From: Flagellimonas beolgyonensis | GTDB lineage: Bacteria > Bacteroidota > Bacteroidia > Flavobacteriales > Flavobacteriaceae | DNA: 64,000 bases | Direction of reading: 5' to 3' | NCBI RefSeq assembly: GCF_003992615.1 | Contig: NZ_RZMY01000018.1 | Span: 1-64,000 of the forward strand | In this document: piece after piece, positions 1 through 9,278 of the stretch | How the letters are laid out: the number at the start of each line of letters is the position of its first letter | How positions within the stretch are numbered: position 1 is the first letter of the stretch | Notes under the pieces: generated by a model | The model's database searches: none | The model's input: only the letters and a program-made list of their open reading frames with translations | Told to the model about the DNA's origin: nothing | Made by a program: the position numbers and the translations under genes

Positions 1-593
1 ACGATATCTATACCCAAAACACTTTTGAAAACAATGGTGCCGGTGTTGCGGTCATGTTCTCCAAGTTCATCACCATGAAGAACAATACCTTCCGCAAGAA
101 TTGGGGAACTGCCGCTTACGGCATGTTGTTGAAGGAAATCAATGATGCAGAGATCATTGGAAATACCTTTGAGGAAAACACCATCGGTATCAATATTGAG
201 GGATCTAACCGAATCCGGTATACCAACAACGATTTTATAGGCAATGGTTGGGCCATTAGGGTGATAGGGGCCTGCTATACCAATAGTTTCAGGGGCAATA
301 ATTTCTTGTACAACTCCTTCGATATTTCTTATAACAGCAAATTGAACGACAATGTGTTCGAGGGCAACTTTTGGAGTGGCTATACCGGATATGATCTGGA
401 CAAGGATGGTATCGGGGATGTGCCCTACCGTCCGGTCAAGCTCTTTTCGTATGTAGTGAACCGCACTCCGGAGACCATTGTCCTGTTGCGGAGTCTTTTC
501 ATGGATATCATTGATTTCTCCGAAAGGGTCTCCCCGGTGTTCACCCCGGACAATTTAAAAGATGCCCAACCTTTAATGAAAATACGATCATGA
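1..593 (+). CDS. nosD: NosD-like copper-binding maturation protein, C-terminal part
   Basis: The reading frame is open from the first base, so only the C-terminal ~197 residues are present and the true start lies before the window. It is a right-handed beta-helix (CASH-type) protein with recurring N-x-F and N-x-I turns, followed by the NosD-like ending FWSGYTGYDLDKDGIGDVPYRP. NosD is a periplasmic protein needed to mature the copper centre of nitrous oxide reductase NosZ. The stop overlaps the nosF start (ATGA), giving the usual nosD-nosF-nosY order. nosZ and nosL would be expected to the left of the window, but that is inference. Confidence 0.88.
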   Translation, partial: DIYTQNTFENNGAGVAVMFSKFITMKNNTFRKNWGTAAYGMLLKEINDAEIIGNTFEENTIGINIEGSNRIRYTNNDFIGNGWAIRVIGACYTNSFRGNNFLYNSFDISYNSKLNDNVFEGNFWSGYTGYDLDKDGIGDVPYRPVKLFSYVVNRTPETIVLLRSLFMDIIDFSERVSPVFTPDNLKDAQPLMKIRS

Positions 594-1318
594 CCATAAC
601 GATAAAAGACCTGCACAAACAGTTTGGCAAGAACCAGGTATTGAAAGGTGTCGACCTGACCATAGACAAGGGCCAGATCTATGCCATTTTGGGCCCTAAC
701 GGTTCGGGAAAGACCACCTTGATCAAGAGTATCCTGGGCATGGTGCTTCCTGATAAGGGTCACATAACTGTGCTGGACAAGCCTATCAAAAAACAATGGA
801 AGTACCGCAAGCAGATCGATTATCTCCCACAGATTGCCAACTTTCCACCGAACATCAAAGTGAAGGAGCTTATCCATATGATCAAGGACCTGCGGAACAG
901 TCCCAGTGCTGAAAAGGAATTGATAGACCTATTTGGCCTTGGACCCTTTCTGGATAAAAAACTGTCCACCCTCTCCGGGGGCACCAAACAAAAGGTGAAC
1001 ATTGTACTGACCTTTATGTTCGACAGCCCCTTGCTCATTCTCGATGAACCTACCACGGGGCTGGACCCCATGGCCCTGATTCGTTTGAAGGAGTTGATCT
1101 TGAAGGAAAAGTCCAATGGAAAGACCATCCTCATCACCTCCCATATCATGCAATTTGTAGAAGAAATGGCCGACCAGATCGTATACCTGTTGGAAGGTGA
1201 CATTTACTTTAAGGGAACCATCCCCGAACTTAAGAAACAGACTGGGCAGACCAGTTTTGAACATGCCATTGCAACCCTAACCACTTCTGAAAACCATGCT
1301 GAAAATACTGAAATATAG
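590..1318 (+). CDS. nosF: NosF-like ABC transporter ATPase
   Basis: A 242-residue ABC ATPase. Walker A GPNGSGKTT is at about residues 35-43, the Q-loop Gln at about 81, the signature LSGGT at about 128-132 and Walker B LLILDEP at about 148-154. It starts inside the nosD stop (ATGA) and its end overlaps nosY by 23 bases, so the three are translated together. NosF powers the NosDFY complex at the inner membrane, which is needed for NosZ Cu(Z) assembly. Assignment as NosF rather than a generic ABC ATPase rests on these neighbours. Confidence 0.88.
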   Translation: MTITIKDLHKQFGKNQVLKGVDLTIDKGQIYAILGPNGSGKTTLIKSILGMVLPDKGHITVLDKPIKKQWKYRKQIDYLPQIANFPPNIKVKELIHMIKDLRNSPSAEKELIDLFGLGPFLDKKLSTLSGGTKQKVNIVLTFMFDSPLLILDEPTTGLDPMALIRLKELILKEKSNGKTILITSHIMQFVEEMADQIVYLLEGDIYFKGTIPELKKQTGQTSFEHAIATLTTSENHAENTEI

Positions 1319-2078
1319 TTTTTACGACCTTATTCGTAGCCGCTGGAGCTATGTCTATTTTTTATTTTACTTGATTCTGGGATTTGTCTTGTTGTTCCTG
1401 AACAATGATGTCTCCAAGGCCGTGATCACCTTAATGAACGTGATCATTGTTCTTATACCATTGATAGGTACCATTTTTGGGGTCATGTACTATTACAATT
1501 CCCGGGAGTTCACCGAACTGCTCTTGGCACAGCCGATCAATCGCACCTCCATTTTTATGGGCCAATACCTGGGCGTGGCGGGTTCCCTGGCCCTAAGCCT
1601 GATACTGGGCTTGGGTATACCTTTTTTACTTTATGGACTTTTACGGAGCGATGCCATTTTTGATTTCTCACTGCTGTTGGTGACAGGGGCGTTTCTGACC
1701 TTCATCTTTGTGGGTCTGTCATTTGTCATTGCCATATCCAACGAAAACAAGATCAAGGGTTTTGGGTATGCCGTCCTGTTATGGCTTTTTTTGGCCGTAG
1801 TATATGACGGACTATTTTTAATGTCACTCATTGTTTTTGAGGAGTATCCCTTGGATACCTTTTCCTTGGTGGCCACTATGCTCAATCCCATTGATCTTTC
1901 CAGGATATTGATACTGCTCAAATTGGACATTTCTGCCCTGTTGGGCTATACGGGGGCAATCTTTAAAAAATTCTTTGGGACCGACATAGGGTTCTTGGTT
2001 TCCATGGCAATTCTTGTATGCTGGACCAGCTTGCCGCTGTTGGTGCTGGGATACAAGGCAAAAAGAAAGGATTTTTAG
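1296..2078 (+). CDS. nosY: NosY-like ABC transporter permease
   Basis: A 260-residue integral membrane protein with about six predicted helices, the first near residues 17-35 and the last near 230-255. It is the permease partner of NosF; the gene overlaps nosF by 23 bases. The ABC-2-type organisation and place directly after nosD-nosF make NosY the best call. The operon appears to end here: the next gene is 244 bases away and is a regulator. Confidence 0.85.
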   Translation: MLKILKYSFYDLIRSRWSYVYFLFYLILGFVLLFLNNDVSKAVITLMNVIIVLIPLIGTIFGVMYYYNSREFTELLLAQPINRTSIFMGQYLGVAGSLALSLILGLGIPFLLYGLLRSDAIFDFSLLLVTGAFLTFIFVGLSFVIAISNENKIKGFGYAVLLWLFLAVVYDGLFLMSLIVFEEYPLDTFSLVATMLNPIDLSRILILLKLDISALLGYTGAIFKKFFGTDIGFLVSMAILVCWTSLPLLVLGYKAKRKDF

Positions 2079-2218
2079 GAAATTCTTGGACAATTTTAAT
2101 TACTGGTTACATGACACGTGGCCAAGCTCTATTTTAATTGCTCCATGTTTTGGCCTCTTTACTCGAACACATTCCTTGCCTATTTTTGTGGTTCCGCGGT
2201 TCCCATTCCATAAACAAG

Positions 2219-2226
2219 TATCTTTG
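2219..2226 (+). promoter_or_regulatory. Possible Bacteroidota -7 box before the Rrf2 gene
   Basis: TATCTTTG matches TAnnTTTG about 100 bases before the regulator start. A second match, TATTTTTG, lies at 2181-2188. Neither has a TTG at the usual 19-base spacing, so this is weak. The 2079-2322 gap holds no convincing gene. Confidence 0.3.
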
Positions 2227-2322
2227 CAATTCGCTAATCGGATTAATCAAAGAAAATTACCAACAGAAGATACAATGGCCCACTTTATATTTAAACTGAA
2301 CTACAAAGTATTTTAGATCACA

Positions 2323-2760
2323 ATGATTTTTTCCAAAGCATGTGAATATGGTATCCGAGCGGCAGTCTATGTAACATTGCAATCACTGGACGGAAGACGT
2401 GTAGGTGTTAATGAAATTGCTAAAGAGATTGACTCTCCCATTGCATTTACCGCAAAGATTCTACAACAACTCACAAGATACAAAGTCATTCATTCCGTAA
2501 AAGGACCCAATGGTGGGTTTGAAATAGAAAGGCCTGATATGGATACGGTGAAATTAAGCATGATTGTGAATGCCATTGACGGTGACCAAATATATGTAGG
2601 TTGCGGTCTTGGACTAAAGGAATGTAATGCCCAAAAGCCGTGTCCTTTACATGATAGATTCGTTGATGTTAGGACCGACTTAAGAAGAATGTTGGAAAAC
2701 ACAAGCCTTTTTGATTTGGCTACAGGACTTGAAAAGGGATTGACCCAGTTGAAAAGATAG
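2323..2760 (+). CDS. Rrf2-family Fe-S transcriptional regulator (NsrR-like)
   Basis: A 145-residue Rrf2 regulator with an N-terminal winged helix (MIFSKACEYGIRAAVY) and the wing sequence VKGPNGGFEI. Three cysteines at residues 94, 101 and 107 are spaced C-x6-C-x5-C, the arrangement that binds a [2Fe-2S] or [4Fe-4S] cluster in IscR and NsrR. Standing directly after nosDFY, it is most likely an NO- or redox-sensing regulator of respiratory or nitrosative-stress genes, though the sequence cannot separate NsrR from other Rrf2 types. It has its own upstream gap and need not be in the nos operon. Confidence 0.85.
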   Translation: MIFSKACEYGIRAAVYVTLQSLDGRRVGVNEIAKEIDSPIAFTAKILQQLTRYKVIHSVKGPNGGFEIERPDMDTVKLSMIVNAIDGDQIYVGCGLGLKECNAQKPCPLHDRFVDVRTDLRRMLENTSLFDLATGLEKGLTQLKR

Positions 2761-2858
2761 GGCGTACTTCAAAGAAGTGGATTAGCATTTTAGTGATTGT
2801 TTATAATTCATTGATTAATGGTTGCTCCTGAAAACCAAAACATTTGCTTCAAACATCA

Positions 2859-3542
2859 TTATTGACTTTTTTTTGCATACAAAATCGGTTTTTTAATCCC
2901 TTGCTTTTGGAAATATTCCTGGTTCATGATAAAATGGGAAACCGTCATTTCGTTCATGCGGTCCACAATCGGAATCAGGCCCATCCGTAATCTTCTCATG
3001 TCAATTCCAGTGGTGTCCGACATGTTTTTAGGAAAGGCCTGTCCCAACTCATTGTAATCAAATTGGGTGCCGTAAATCTGTTCTTTACCCATGTTCAGGT
3101 TCACCCGGTCCGTCAAAAATGCATAATACTTATGGGAAGCATTGCCTCTTTTCATGTGCTTTTCCATTTCCTTCAACACTTTAAGTTGAAATTCAGGGTC
3201 GTGGTCCGAATGTTGGACCATCAGCCAAAAATTATCGGAACCTTCCTCACCCGCCAAATCATACCCTACAAAGCCATATTCATTAAAAATTTCCTCGATT
3301 CTTTTTTGATGGGTGGTAAAAACACTGTCTTTGAACGCATTCCATTCCTCGGTTGACATTTTGGCGTATTCCCCTTGTGGAATATAAGCCGCGATTTGGT
3401 CCACTTCCTTCATTTTTTCCAGTTCTTCGGCCAATGCTGGGTTGAAAACAATTTTTTTCTCCTCCGGTTGCTGCTCTGCTGGTTTGTCCTTACAACCTAC
3501 TAAAAGTACGATCAAGGTGAGGGTTACATAAAGTCTTTTCAT
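2859..3542 (-). CDS. DUF6624-type lipoprotein
   Basis: A 227-residue protein with a lipoprotein signal (LIVLLVGC, Cys17 lipidated). The body carries features I associate with DUF6624: a W/L-M-V-Q-H-S-D stretch, a DRVNLNMGKEQIYGTQ segment and a closing MRRLRMGLIPIVDRMN. No function is established for the family. It lies 37 bases downstream of the nitrilase stop on the same strand, so it may be the last gene of the sigma-FecR-receptor-nitrilase unit. It is expected to sit in a membrane facing the periplasm. Confidence 0.78.
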   Translation of the reverse strand: MKRLYVTLTLIVLLVGCKDKPAEQQPEEKKIVFNPALAEELEKMKEVDQIAAYIPQGEYAKMSTEEWNAFKDSVFTTHQKRIEEIFNEYGFVGYDLAGEEGSDNFWLMVQHSDHDPEFQLKVLKEMEKHMKRGNASHKYYAFLTDRVNLNMGKEQIYGTQFDYNELGQAFPKNMSDTTGIDMRRLRMGLIPIVDRMNEMTVSHFIMNQEYFQKQGIKKPILYAKKSQ

Positions 3543-3579
3543 TGTATTCGAGGTTTATTGATGATGTATATTTTTTGAT

Positions 3580-4557
3580 TTAATCGTCCTTTGGTTCATT
3601 AAGGGTATCGTCCACAATATCCAAAATGGATTGCCTTTGTCGATTTACCGTCAATTTGGTGACATCGGGACGGGAGTAATGACCCACGGGGTCAAAGTTT
3701 TGTCGTTCTTCCAAAACCCGGTTAAAGTCGATAGTGGCCACAATCAAGTCTTCTTTTTCGATAATTGGCGGGATGATCCACTCACCATCCGGACCAGCTA
3801 TGCAGGAGCCCCCATTGGCCAAAATCGGTGGGGCATTCTTCAAAATTTCTTCAAGATGTGGTGTGTCTGTTGGGAAATCTTCAATCCGCATTAAACTGGA
3901 TACAGAAACAACGAACGAACGGGATTCCCTGGCGATGAACCGGGTAATATCTTTGGTGTTGTAGTCCGAACCGGGCCAGACGGCAATATGAAGATCCTCT
4001 CCAAGGCCATAAAGTGCCGTTCTGGAAAGGGGCATCCAATTTTCCCAACAATTGAGACCACCCACGGTAAATTGCTTTAAAGGGTGTACTCGTAGACCAT
4101 TGCCGTCACCGGGCGACCATGTCAATCGCTCCTCATAGGTGGGTTGCAACTTTCGATGTACCGATTGAATTTTGCCATTTGGGTCAATATAGACCAACGA
4201 ACAATAAAGGCTATGCCCACCTCTGTTTTTTGCACGTTCAATAATGCCCAAATAAATGGCAAGGTGGTATTTTTTGGCTAGTTCAGCAATGGCATCCAGT
4301 TCCCCTGATTCTATTTGTATCGCATTTCGGATATAATGTGCATGGATCTCTTTCTGGAGCGTAGAATCAAATTCGGCCCCATTGGTTAGGGAAACCCAAA
4401 AAGGATATCCGGGAAGAAACCCTTCACCAAAAACCAAAAGCTCGCAATTCGCCTCAGCGGCTCGTTTGATGGCGGACAGAATCTTGTCAACGGTTTTTTG
4501 TTTGTTCAACCAAACCGGGGCCAATTGGGCCATGCCAATTTTTAGGGTGTTGTTCAT
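3580..4557 (-). CDS. Nitrilase (carbon-nitrogen hydrolase)
   Basis: With the ATG at 4557 this is a 325-residue nitrilase. The catalytic triad is visible as Glu45 (FGEGFLPGYP), Lys136 (HRKLQPTYEERLTW) and Cys170 (GGLNCWENWMPL). The CWEN context and the length match true nitrilases, which turn R-CN into a carboxylate plus ammonia, rather than biotinidase-like amidases. A longer frame reaches a TTG at 4635 but adds residues unlike the family. The ATG is 100 bases after the TonB receptor stop on the same strand, so co-transcription is likely. The substrate is unknown. There is no signal peptide, so it acts in the cytoplasm. Confidence 0.9.
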   Translation of the reverse strand: MNNTLKIGMAQLAPVWLNKQKTVDKILSAIKRAAEANCELLVFGEGFLPGYPFWVSLTNGAEFDSTLQKEIHAHYIRNAIQIESGELDAIAELAKKYHLAIYLGIIERAKNRGGHSLYCSLVYIDPNGKIQSVHRKLQPTYEERLTWSPGDGNGLRVHPLKQFTVGGLNCWENWMPLSRTALYGLGEDLHIAVWPGSDYNTKDITRFIARESRSFVVSVSSLMRIEDFPTDTPHLEEILKNAPPILANGGSCIAGPDGEWIIPPIIEKEDLIVATIDFNRVLEERQNFDPVGHYSRPDVTKLTVNRQRQSILDIVDDTLNEPKDD

Positions 4558-4656
4558 TTCAAATAGGGATAGATTGAAATACTTATTTTTCTTAAAAATA
4601 CTCTTGTCACTGGTTTTTTCAAATCGAATGCCCAAATATTATAAGACAACATATGG

Positions 4657-7221
4657 TCAGAAGAACAATCGCAATGTTAGATTTGGCGTAAAACCAAGCG
4701 AATGCCGATGAATAACCTGTTCCAATAGTAAAGTGTTATCGGTTTGATTGGTCCGGTATGTTACGGATAAGGGCACGACCCTGCGGTACAAATTGAGTGC
4801 TGAAACCCCGACCTGAAGTTTCGATTGGTTTTGGTTTAACGGAATCTGATACGTAGCCGATGCATCCAACCGATGGAATGTTGGTAATCTTGCACTATTG
4901 ATGGTGCCAAAATCAACCTGATGGCTGTCTTCATTGTAACTATTGATCGGGGTAAAAGGACTTCCAGTCCGAAGTTGCCAACCTAGGGACAACTGAAAAT
5001 TATTCAATTGCAAACTATTGGAGAATTGAAAATTGTGGGTAATATCGTTATTGCCCGGAAACGTACCATCCTGAATTGCCTCAAAAGTAAAATTGATATC
5101 GTTGAATGCGTAGCCCATCCAAAACCGATAGTTGCCGACTCTTTTTTTGAGCAACAAATCCATACCCAAAATCGAACTTTTGCCCACACTGAGGCTTGGT
5201 TGTGGTAGGTTGAAGCCCTGACTGTAACTGGTGAGTCCCGAAAGACGTTTGTAATATCCTTCAATGTCCAGTGTCCATCCATTTTTATGGAACAGCAATC
5301 CCGTAGAAATTTGATTGCTCTGCAACAAGGGAAAGTTCACATCATCCGAAAGCCTCCAAAGGTTGTTCTCCAGTCGTAGCTCGGTTTGATTGAACTCAAT
5401 GAGCTGTGATATGGGTTGGTTTTTTCTTTCCAAGCCTGCCCTGAGCCGCAGCGCTTTGGCAATGGGCAATTCCATATTTAACCGCGGTTCCAGATATACT
5501 TGGCCCAAACTACCGTAGTGAACCAGTCGTATTCCGAATTTCAATAGGCCTGTATTGGGTTTGATCAAGGAATATTCCCCAAAAAGCACATTCTTAAAAT
5601 TGCTTTCATTAGCCGGAAGGTTCACATTGTTTTCAGGGTCCAAGCTTGTGGTGCTAAGGTCTACCTCAACATTGGTATTGGATAGCTGGTAACCGAACAT
5701 AAAACGGTTGCCGTTTTGTAAATATCGGTCCGATTTTAGATCCAAACCAAAATCGCTGATGCGGTTGCCCCGGATATTGGTTTCTTCTTGGGTGTCCCCG
5801 AAAAATTCCTCATTTTGGTAAAACGAATCGTAGGAAGAGAAATAGGCAGTGATTTCTTCAGTACGGTTTGGAGTGCTTTTGTGGGCCCAATTGACACTGA
5901 ATCCTCCGTTTCCCGTTGTCAGTGAATCCCGTTTCGATTCCCCACTGTTGGCAAATGAGAATTCGGTCCGATTTCGGGTCATTAGGGCGCTGATGGAAAT
6001 TTTGTCTTGCTCCGTTGGTTGTAAAATGTATTTCGCATTAATATCATAAAATCGAAAATGGGTGTCGCTCGATTCATAGGTATACCCATCATCTGAGGTA
6101 ACGTTCAAGGGATTACCATCACGGTCCGTAACGGCCCCCATATTATTGAATATTTTTTTGGCATAGGCTTCGTAGGTCGGGCTTTTATACACATCGGGGT
6201 ACGAGCGTCTGGCATATAGGAAGAAAGAAGATTTTCGATTCAATGGTGCTTTTACATAGCCATCCAAACTCAATCCATCCAGACCAAAACCACCCTCGAA
6301 CTCCTCGACCACTTCATCGGTTGTGCTGATATCGACCACTCCCGACACCCTATCTCCATAAGCGACACTGGTAGCTGTTTTAAAAATGGTTGCCTTTTCG
6401 GTGGCATAGGGGTTGAATCTGGACAACATGCCAAACAAATACCCTGTATTGAACAATCGGATGTGATCGAACAAAATGAGGTTTTGGTCGGGAGTACCGC
6501 CGTGTATTTGAATGCCCGAAGCGGACTCGTCCAAACTGGAAACCCCCGGCACCATTTGTATGCTTTGTAAGATATCGGGAGTTGTGAGGCCTGGAATGGC
6601 TCCCAAAGGTTTTTGACTTAGGGTAACCGAACCATCCCGATTACGGTCGATACCGGTTGTGATGTACGAAGTAACAACGACTTCATTCAATATTTTATAA
6701 ACAGGGGATAGGTAAAGGGATGTGCAATGATCTGATGGTTTCACTTCAACCGTTTCATACCCCGTTACCACCAAGGAATGGGCAGGTCGGTCTTCAGCGG
6801 CAAAACGGATCAACCCATTCATGGTTGTTTCCAATACTTTGATCGAATCGATTACCACCTGGTTTTCCGAAATGGGCATCCGCGTTTCTTTATCCAAAAG
6901 GAACAGACAAATTTCGTTGTTGGGGGTAATGGGAACAACAATGACCTGGGGCTGGCCTACAACTTTTTCAAAATGGAGACCGGTCTGTGCCCCCAATACC
7001 GATAAAATGGCCTCGATGGATAAGGGTCCTCTTCGGATTGTTATTTTTTTATCCTTGACCAAATCTTCGGCATAGGAAAAACTGAGTCCGGTTTCTTTTT
7101 CTACGTATTGAATGACCGTTTTCAGGGGAGTCTCTTCAAAATCGACCAATGGTAACTCTTGGGCATTGGAAATGCAAATACCCCATAGCAAGCAGGATAA
7201 AACGAAAAGTAAGTGCCTCAT
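4657..7221 (-). CDS. TonB-dependent outer membrane receptor with STN domain
   Basis: An 854-residue protein with a signal peptide (about residues 1-20), a secretin/TonB short N-terminal (STN) domain at about 21-100, a small carboxypeptidase-regulatory-like region, a plug from about 205 to 310 (TTPDILQSIQMVPGVSS, IQIHGGTPDQNLILFDHI) and a barrel ending in FF. STN domains pass a ligand signal to a FecR-type anti-sigma factor, and the fecR gene ends 3 bases upstream. No SusD partner follows, which argues against a glycan system; siderophores or other small ligands are more likely. The nitrilase downstream is a hint to the cargo. Confidence 0.9.
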   Translation of the reverse strand: MRHLLFVLSCLLWGICISNAQELPLVDFEETPLKTVIQYVEKETGLSFSYAEDLVKDKKITIRRGPLSIEAILSVLGAQTGLHFEKVVGQPQVIVVPITPNNEICLFLLDKETRMPISENQVVIDSIKVLETTMNGLIRFAAEDRPAHSLVVTGYETVEVKPSDHCTSLYLSPVYKILNEVVVTSYITTGIDRNRDGSVTLSQKPLGAIPGLTTPDILQSIQMVPGVSSLDESASGIQIHGGTPDQNLILFDHIRLFNTGYLFGMLSRFNPYATEKATIFKTATSVAYGDRVSGVVDISTTDEVVEEFEGGFGLDGLSLDGYVKAPLNRKSSFFLYARRSYPDVYKSPTYEAYAKKIFNNMGAVTDRDGNPLNVTSDDGYTYESSDTHFRFYDINAKYILQPTEQDKISISALMTRNRTEFSFANSGESKRDSLTTGNGGFSVNWAHKSTPNRTEEITAYFSSYDSFYQNEEFFGDTQEETNIRGNRISDFGLDLKSDRYLQNGNRFMFGYQLSNTNVEVDLSTTSLDPENNVNLPANESNFKNVLFGEYSLIKPNTGLLKFGIRLVHYGSLGQVYLEPRLNMELPIAKALRLRAGLERKNQPISQLIEFNQTELRLENNLWRLSDDVNFPLLQSNQISTGLLFHKNGWTLDIEGYYKRLSGLTSYSQGFNLPQPSLSVGKSSILGMDLLLKKRVGNYRFWMGYAFNDINFTFEAIQDGTFPGNNDITHNFQFSNSLQLNNFQLSLGWQLRTGSPFTPINSYNEDSHQVDFGTINSARLPTFHRLDASATYQIPLNQNQSKLQVGVSALNLYRRVVPLSVTYRTNQTDNTLLLEQVIHRHSLGFTPNLTLRLFF

Positions 7222-7224
7222 CTC

Positions 7225-8139
7225 TTAGTTGGACAAGGTAACAATTCTTTTGTCCTCTGAAATATGATATTTGATACCCATGGGTTCCATGGTGGTTTTT
7301 AGGGCACTTTCAAGATTGTTGTGGGCGAATTTTCCGGTGAATTGTCGATTGGTGTTTATACCATTGGTATTTAGGGTAATGGGAAATTGCAGGGCAAGTT
7401 CTTCCAGGACATCGGAAAAGGGTTGTTGCACAAAGGCAGAAAACCCTTCCTTCCAATCGGGAACACGTTGCGAAATTTCCCTTGTTTGAAGCGTTGCGCC
7501 ATCCGATATCAATTCATTGCCGCCATTGAGGGTGAATGGGGCCAAATGTAACAGTGCTGGTGTGAAAACTATCGTTCCTTCATAACATTGGATCTTGATA
7601 TTTTTTCTATCCCGCACATTGAATTGGGTTCCTAGCACGGTAATGGTTCCCGAAGCGGTTTTTACCGTAAAATCCTTTCCGGCACGTACATCAAAAAAAG
7701 CCTCGCCTTCAAATTCAACGGCCCGGTCCTCTTCCCATCCGAAGCGTTTGAACGAAAGCTTGGAATTGGCATTCAGTTCCACCGTGGAGCCGTCGGCCAG
7801 TAACACAATTTCCTTTTCACCAATACCGGTTTGGCAGGTTTTGTTACCCAGGAAGTAATTGAAAGCACCAAACAATAAAGCTACCGAAGCAGCAATGGCC
7901 GGCAACCACCAAAGTTTTCGAACCGGTGTTTCTTTTTTCGTGTTTTTATTTTTTGCAGTAACGAGGGCCAACGCCTTTTCCACGTCGATTTCCGGTTTTT
8001 CCAAAGATTCCATGGCCTGATCGATGCGAACGAGCTGTCTGTGGACATCGGAGGCCAGGAATCCATCCAGTTCCTCCTGGCTCAATTCCCCTGCCATCCA
8101 TCTGACCAAAAATTCCTCGGTGGCGTACTTTTTATCCAT
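7225..8139 (-). CDS. FecR-family anti-sigma factor (DUF4974)
   Basis: A 304-residue transmembrane regulator. An N-terminal cytoplasmic anti-sigma region (about 1-75) is followed by one membrane helix (about 78-97), a periplasmic FecR domain (about 105-200, including LADGSTVELNANSKL) and a C-terminal DUF4974 domain (FTGKFAHNNLESALKTTM). In this architecture the periplasmic part contacts the receptor STN domain and releases the ECF sigma factor. It lies between the sigma gene and the receptor gene on the same strand. Confidence 0.92.
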   Translation of the reverse strand: MDKKYATEEFLVRWMAGELSQEELDGFLASDVHRQLVRIDQAMESLEKPEIDVEKALALVTAKNKNTKKETPVRKLWWLPAIAASVALLFGAFNYFLGNKTCQTGIGEKEIVLLADGSTVELNANSKLSFKRFGWEEDRAVEFEGEAFFDVRAGKDFTVKTASGTITVLGTQFNVRDRKNIKIQCYEGTIVFTPALLHLAPFTLNGGNELISDGATLQTREISQRVPDWKEGFSAFVQQPFSDVLEELALQFPITLNTNGINTNRQFTGKFAHNNLESALKTTMEPMGIKYHISEDKRIVTLSN

Positions 8140-8190
8140 AGACTTTGACTCTCTTATTTATTTGACAGGCAAACACTTGATTACCCTATT

Positions 8191-8712
8191 TTAAAATTTA
8201 AATTCTTTGCCAAGTTCCTCCCTAAGTTGCAGCAAGGCTTTGCTCATTCGTCTTTCCACGGCCTTCACGCCAATGCCCACTAGTTCTGAGATTTCCCCAT
8301 AGGTTTTCTTTTCCATACGACTCAAAAGGAACACTTCTCGTTCCTTTTCTGGCAGTGCCCCGATGGCTTCCTTCAATTTAAGTTGAAATTCGCCCATCTG
8401 CAGTACAAATTCGGGATCCTCGTTATCGATGGGATTGGACTTTTGTTTTACGTGCTTTAGCACAATTTTTTCGTGGGCTTTTTCATTGAGGAATGAATTA
8501 CTGGCTGCCCGGTACAGATACGCCTTCACTTTTGAGAAAGAAACCGTGGCGCATAACCTCCAAAGTTTTATAAAAACATCCTGTACAATATCCTCTGCTT
8601 GCTGCAGGTCGCCACATTTATAATAGATGTATCGGGTAACGCTCCCATAATGGGTGCGAAAGATGCTTTCGTACACTTTTTGCTCACAAATGGAAGGATC
8701 TTGTTCTGTCAT
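8191..8712 (-). CDS. ECF RNA polymerase sigma factor (FecI-like)
   Basis: With the ATG at 8712 this is a 173-residue ECF sigma factor. Region 2 includes AEDIVQDVFIKLWR and region 4 includes LPEKEREVFLLSRMEKKTYGEI followed by a helix-turn-helix. The open frame runs on to 8925, but that extension overlaps the divergent thioredoxin gene and is hydrophobic and atypical, so it is rejected. The gene heads the minus-strand sigma-FecR-receptor unit. The 112-base gap to the divergent gene at 8825 should hold both promoters. Confidence 0.92.
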   Translation of the reverse strand: MTEQDPSICEQKVYESIFRTHYGSVTRYIYYKCGDLQQAEDIVQDVFIKLWRLCATVSFSKVKAYLYRAASNSFLNEKAHEKIVLKHVKQKSNPIDNEDPEFVLQMGEFQLKLKEAIGALPEKEREVFLLSRMEKKTYGEISELVGIGVKAVERRMSKALLQLREELGKEFKF

Positions 8713-8824
8713 GCACGTGTTGTTGGCATCCTTTTTTGGGTCGACAACAAAAATAAATAGAAAAAAATAGGGTGAAGCTGCATTTGCCTGTCTAAGTAAT
8801 GAAAAAGAGATTAAATATCCCGAT

Positions 8825-9268
8825 ATGAGTTTTAAAAAAATGATGCTGGCCTTGGTGTTTGGAAGCATATTGACACTAAGCCAAACCCATGCCCAAGAGT
8901 GGCAAACCAATTTTGAAAAGGCCAAGACACTGGCCCAAAAGGAAAAACAACATATTGTTTTGGTCTTTCAGGGTTCTGATTGGTGTACCCCCTGTATTAA
9001 GCTGGATAGGGAAATATGGAGTTCCCCTGAATTTCAAGAGCTGGCAAAAGGTCATTTTGTGATGCTAAAGGCGGATTTTCCCAGAAAACAGAAGAACAAG
9101 TTGCCAGCTGACCAAGAAGCCCATAACAAGGCATTGGCTGCAAAATACAATCCGAACGGGTATTTTCCATTTGTAGTGGTCCTCGATGCTTCAGGCAAAA
9201 AATTGGGTGAGACCGGGTATGAAAAAATTCCGCCCAAGGCCTATTTCAACAAGTTGAATGCATTTTAA
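8825..9268 (+). CDS. Periplasmic thioredoxin-family protein
   Basis: A 147-residue exported thioredoxin-like protein. A signal peptide (about 1-23, ending THAQ) precedes a thioredoxin fold with the active site WCTPC (Cys54 and Cys57) and the cis-Pro region GYFPFVVVLD. It probably reduces disulfides or acts as a chaperone for partners in the same operon. It overlaps or abuts apbE and starts a four-gene plus-strand set with apbE, DUF4266 and DUF3570. The same group is familiar to me from other Gram-negative bacteria, but its joint function is not settled. Confidence 0.85.
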   Translation: MSFKKMMLALVFGSILTLSQTHAQEWQTNFEKAKTLAQKEKQHIVLVFQGSDWCTPCIKLDREIWSSPEFQELAKGHFVMLKADFPRKQKNKLPADQEAHNKALAAKYNPNGYFPFVVVLDASGKKLGETGYEKIPPKAYFNKLNAF

Positions 9269-9278
9269 GAACCGCGAT

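Noticed and set aside
2014..2316. Plus-strand 100-codon ORF after nosY
   Set aside because: It begins inside nosY in another frame, has odd composition (Cys/Trp-rich, then random) and no family signal.
8713..8925. N-terminal extension of the FecI-like sigma factor
   Set aside because: It overlaps the divergent thioredoxin gene, and normal ECF sequence starts at the ATG at 8712.
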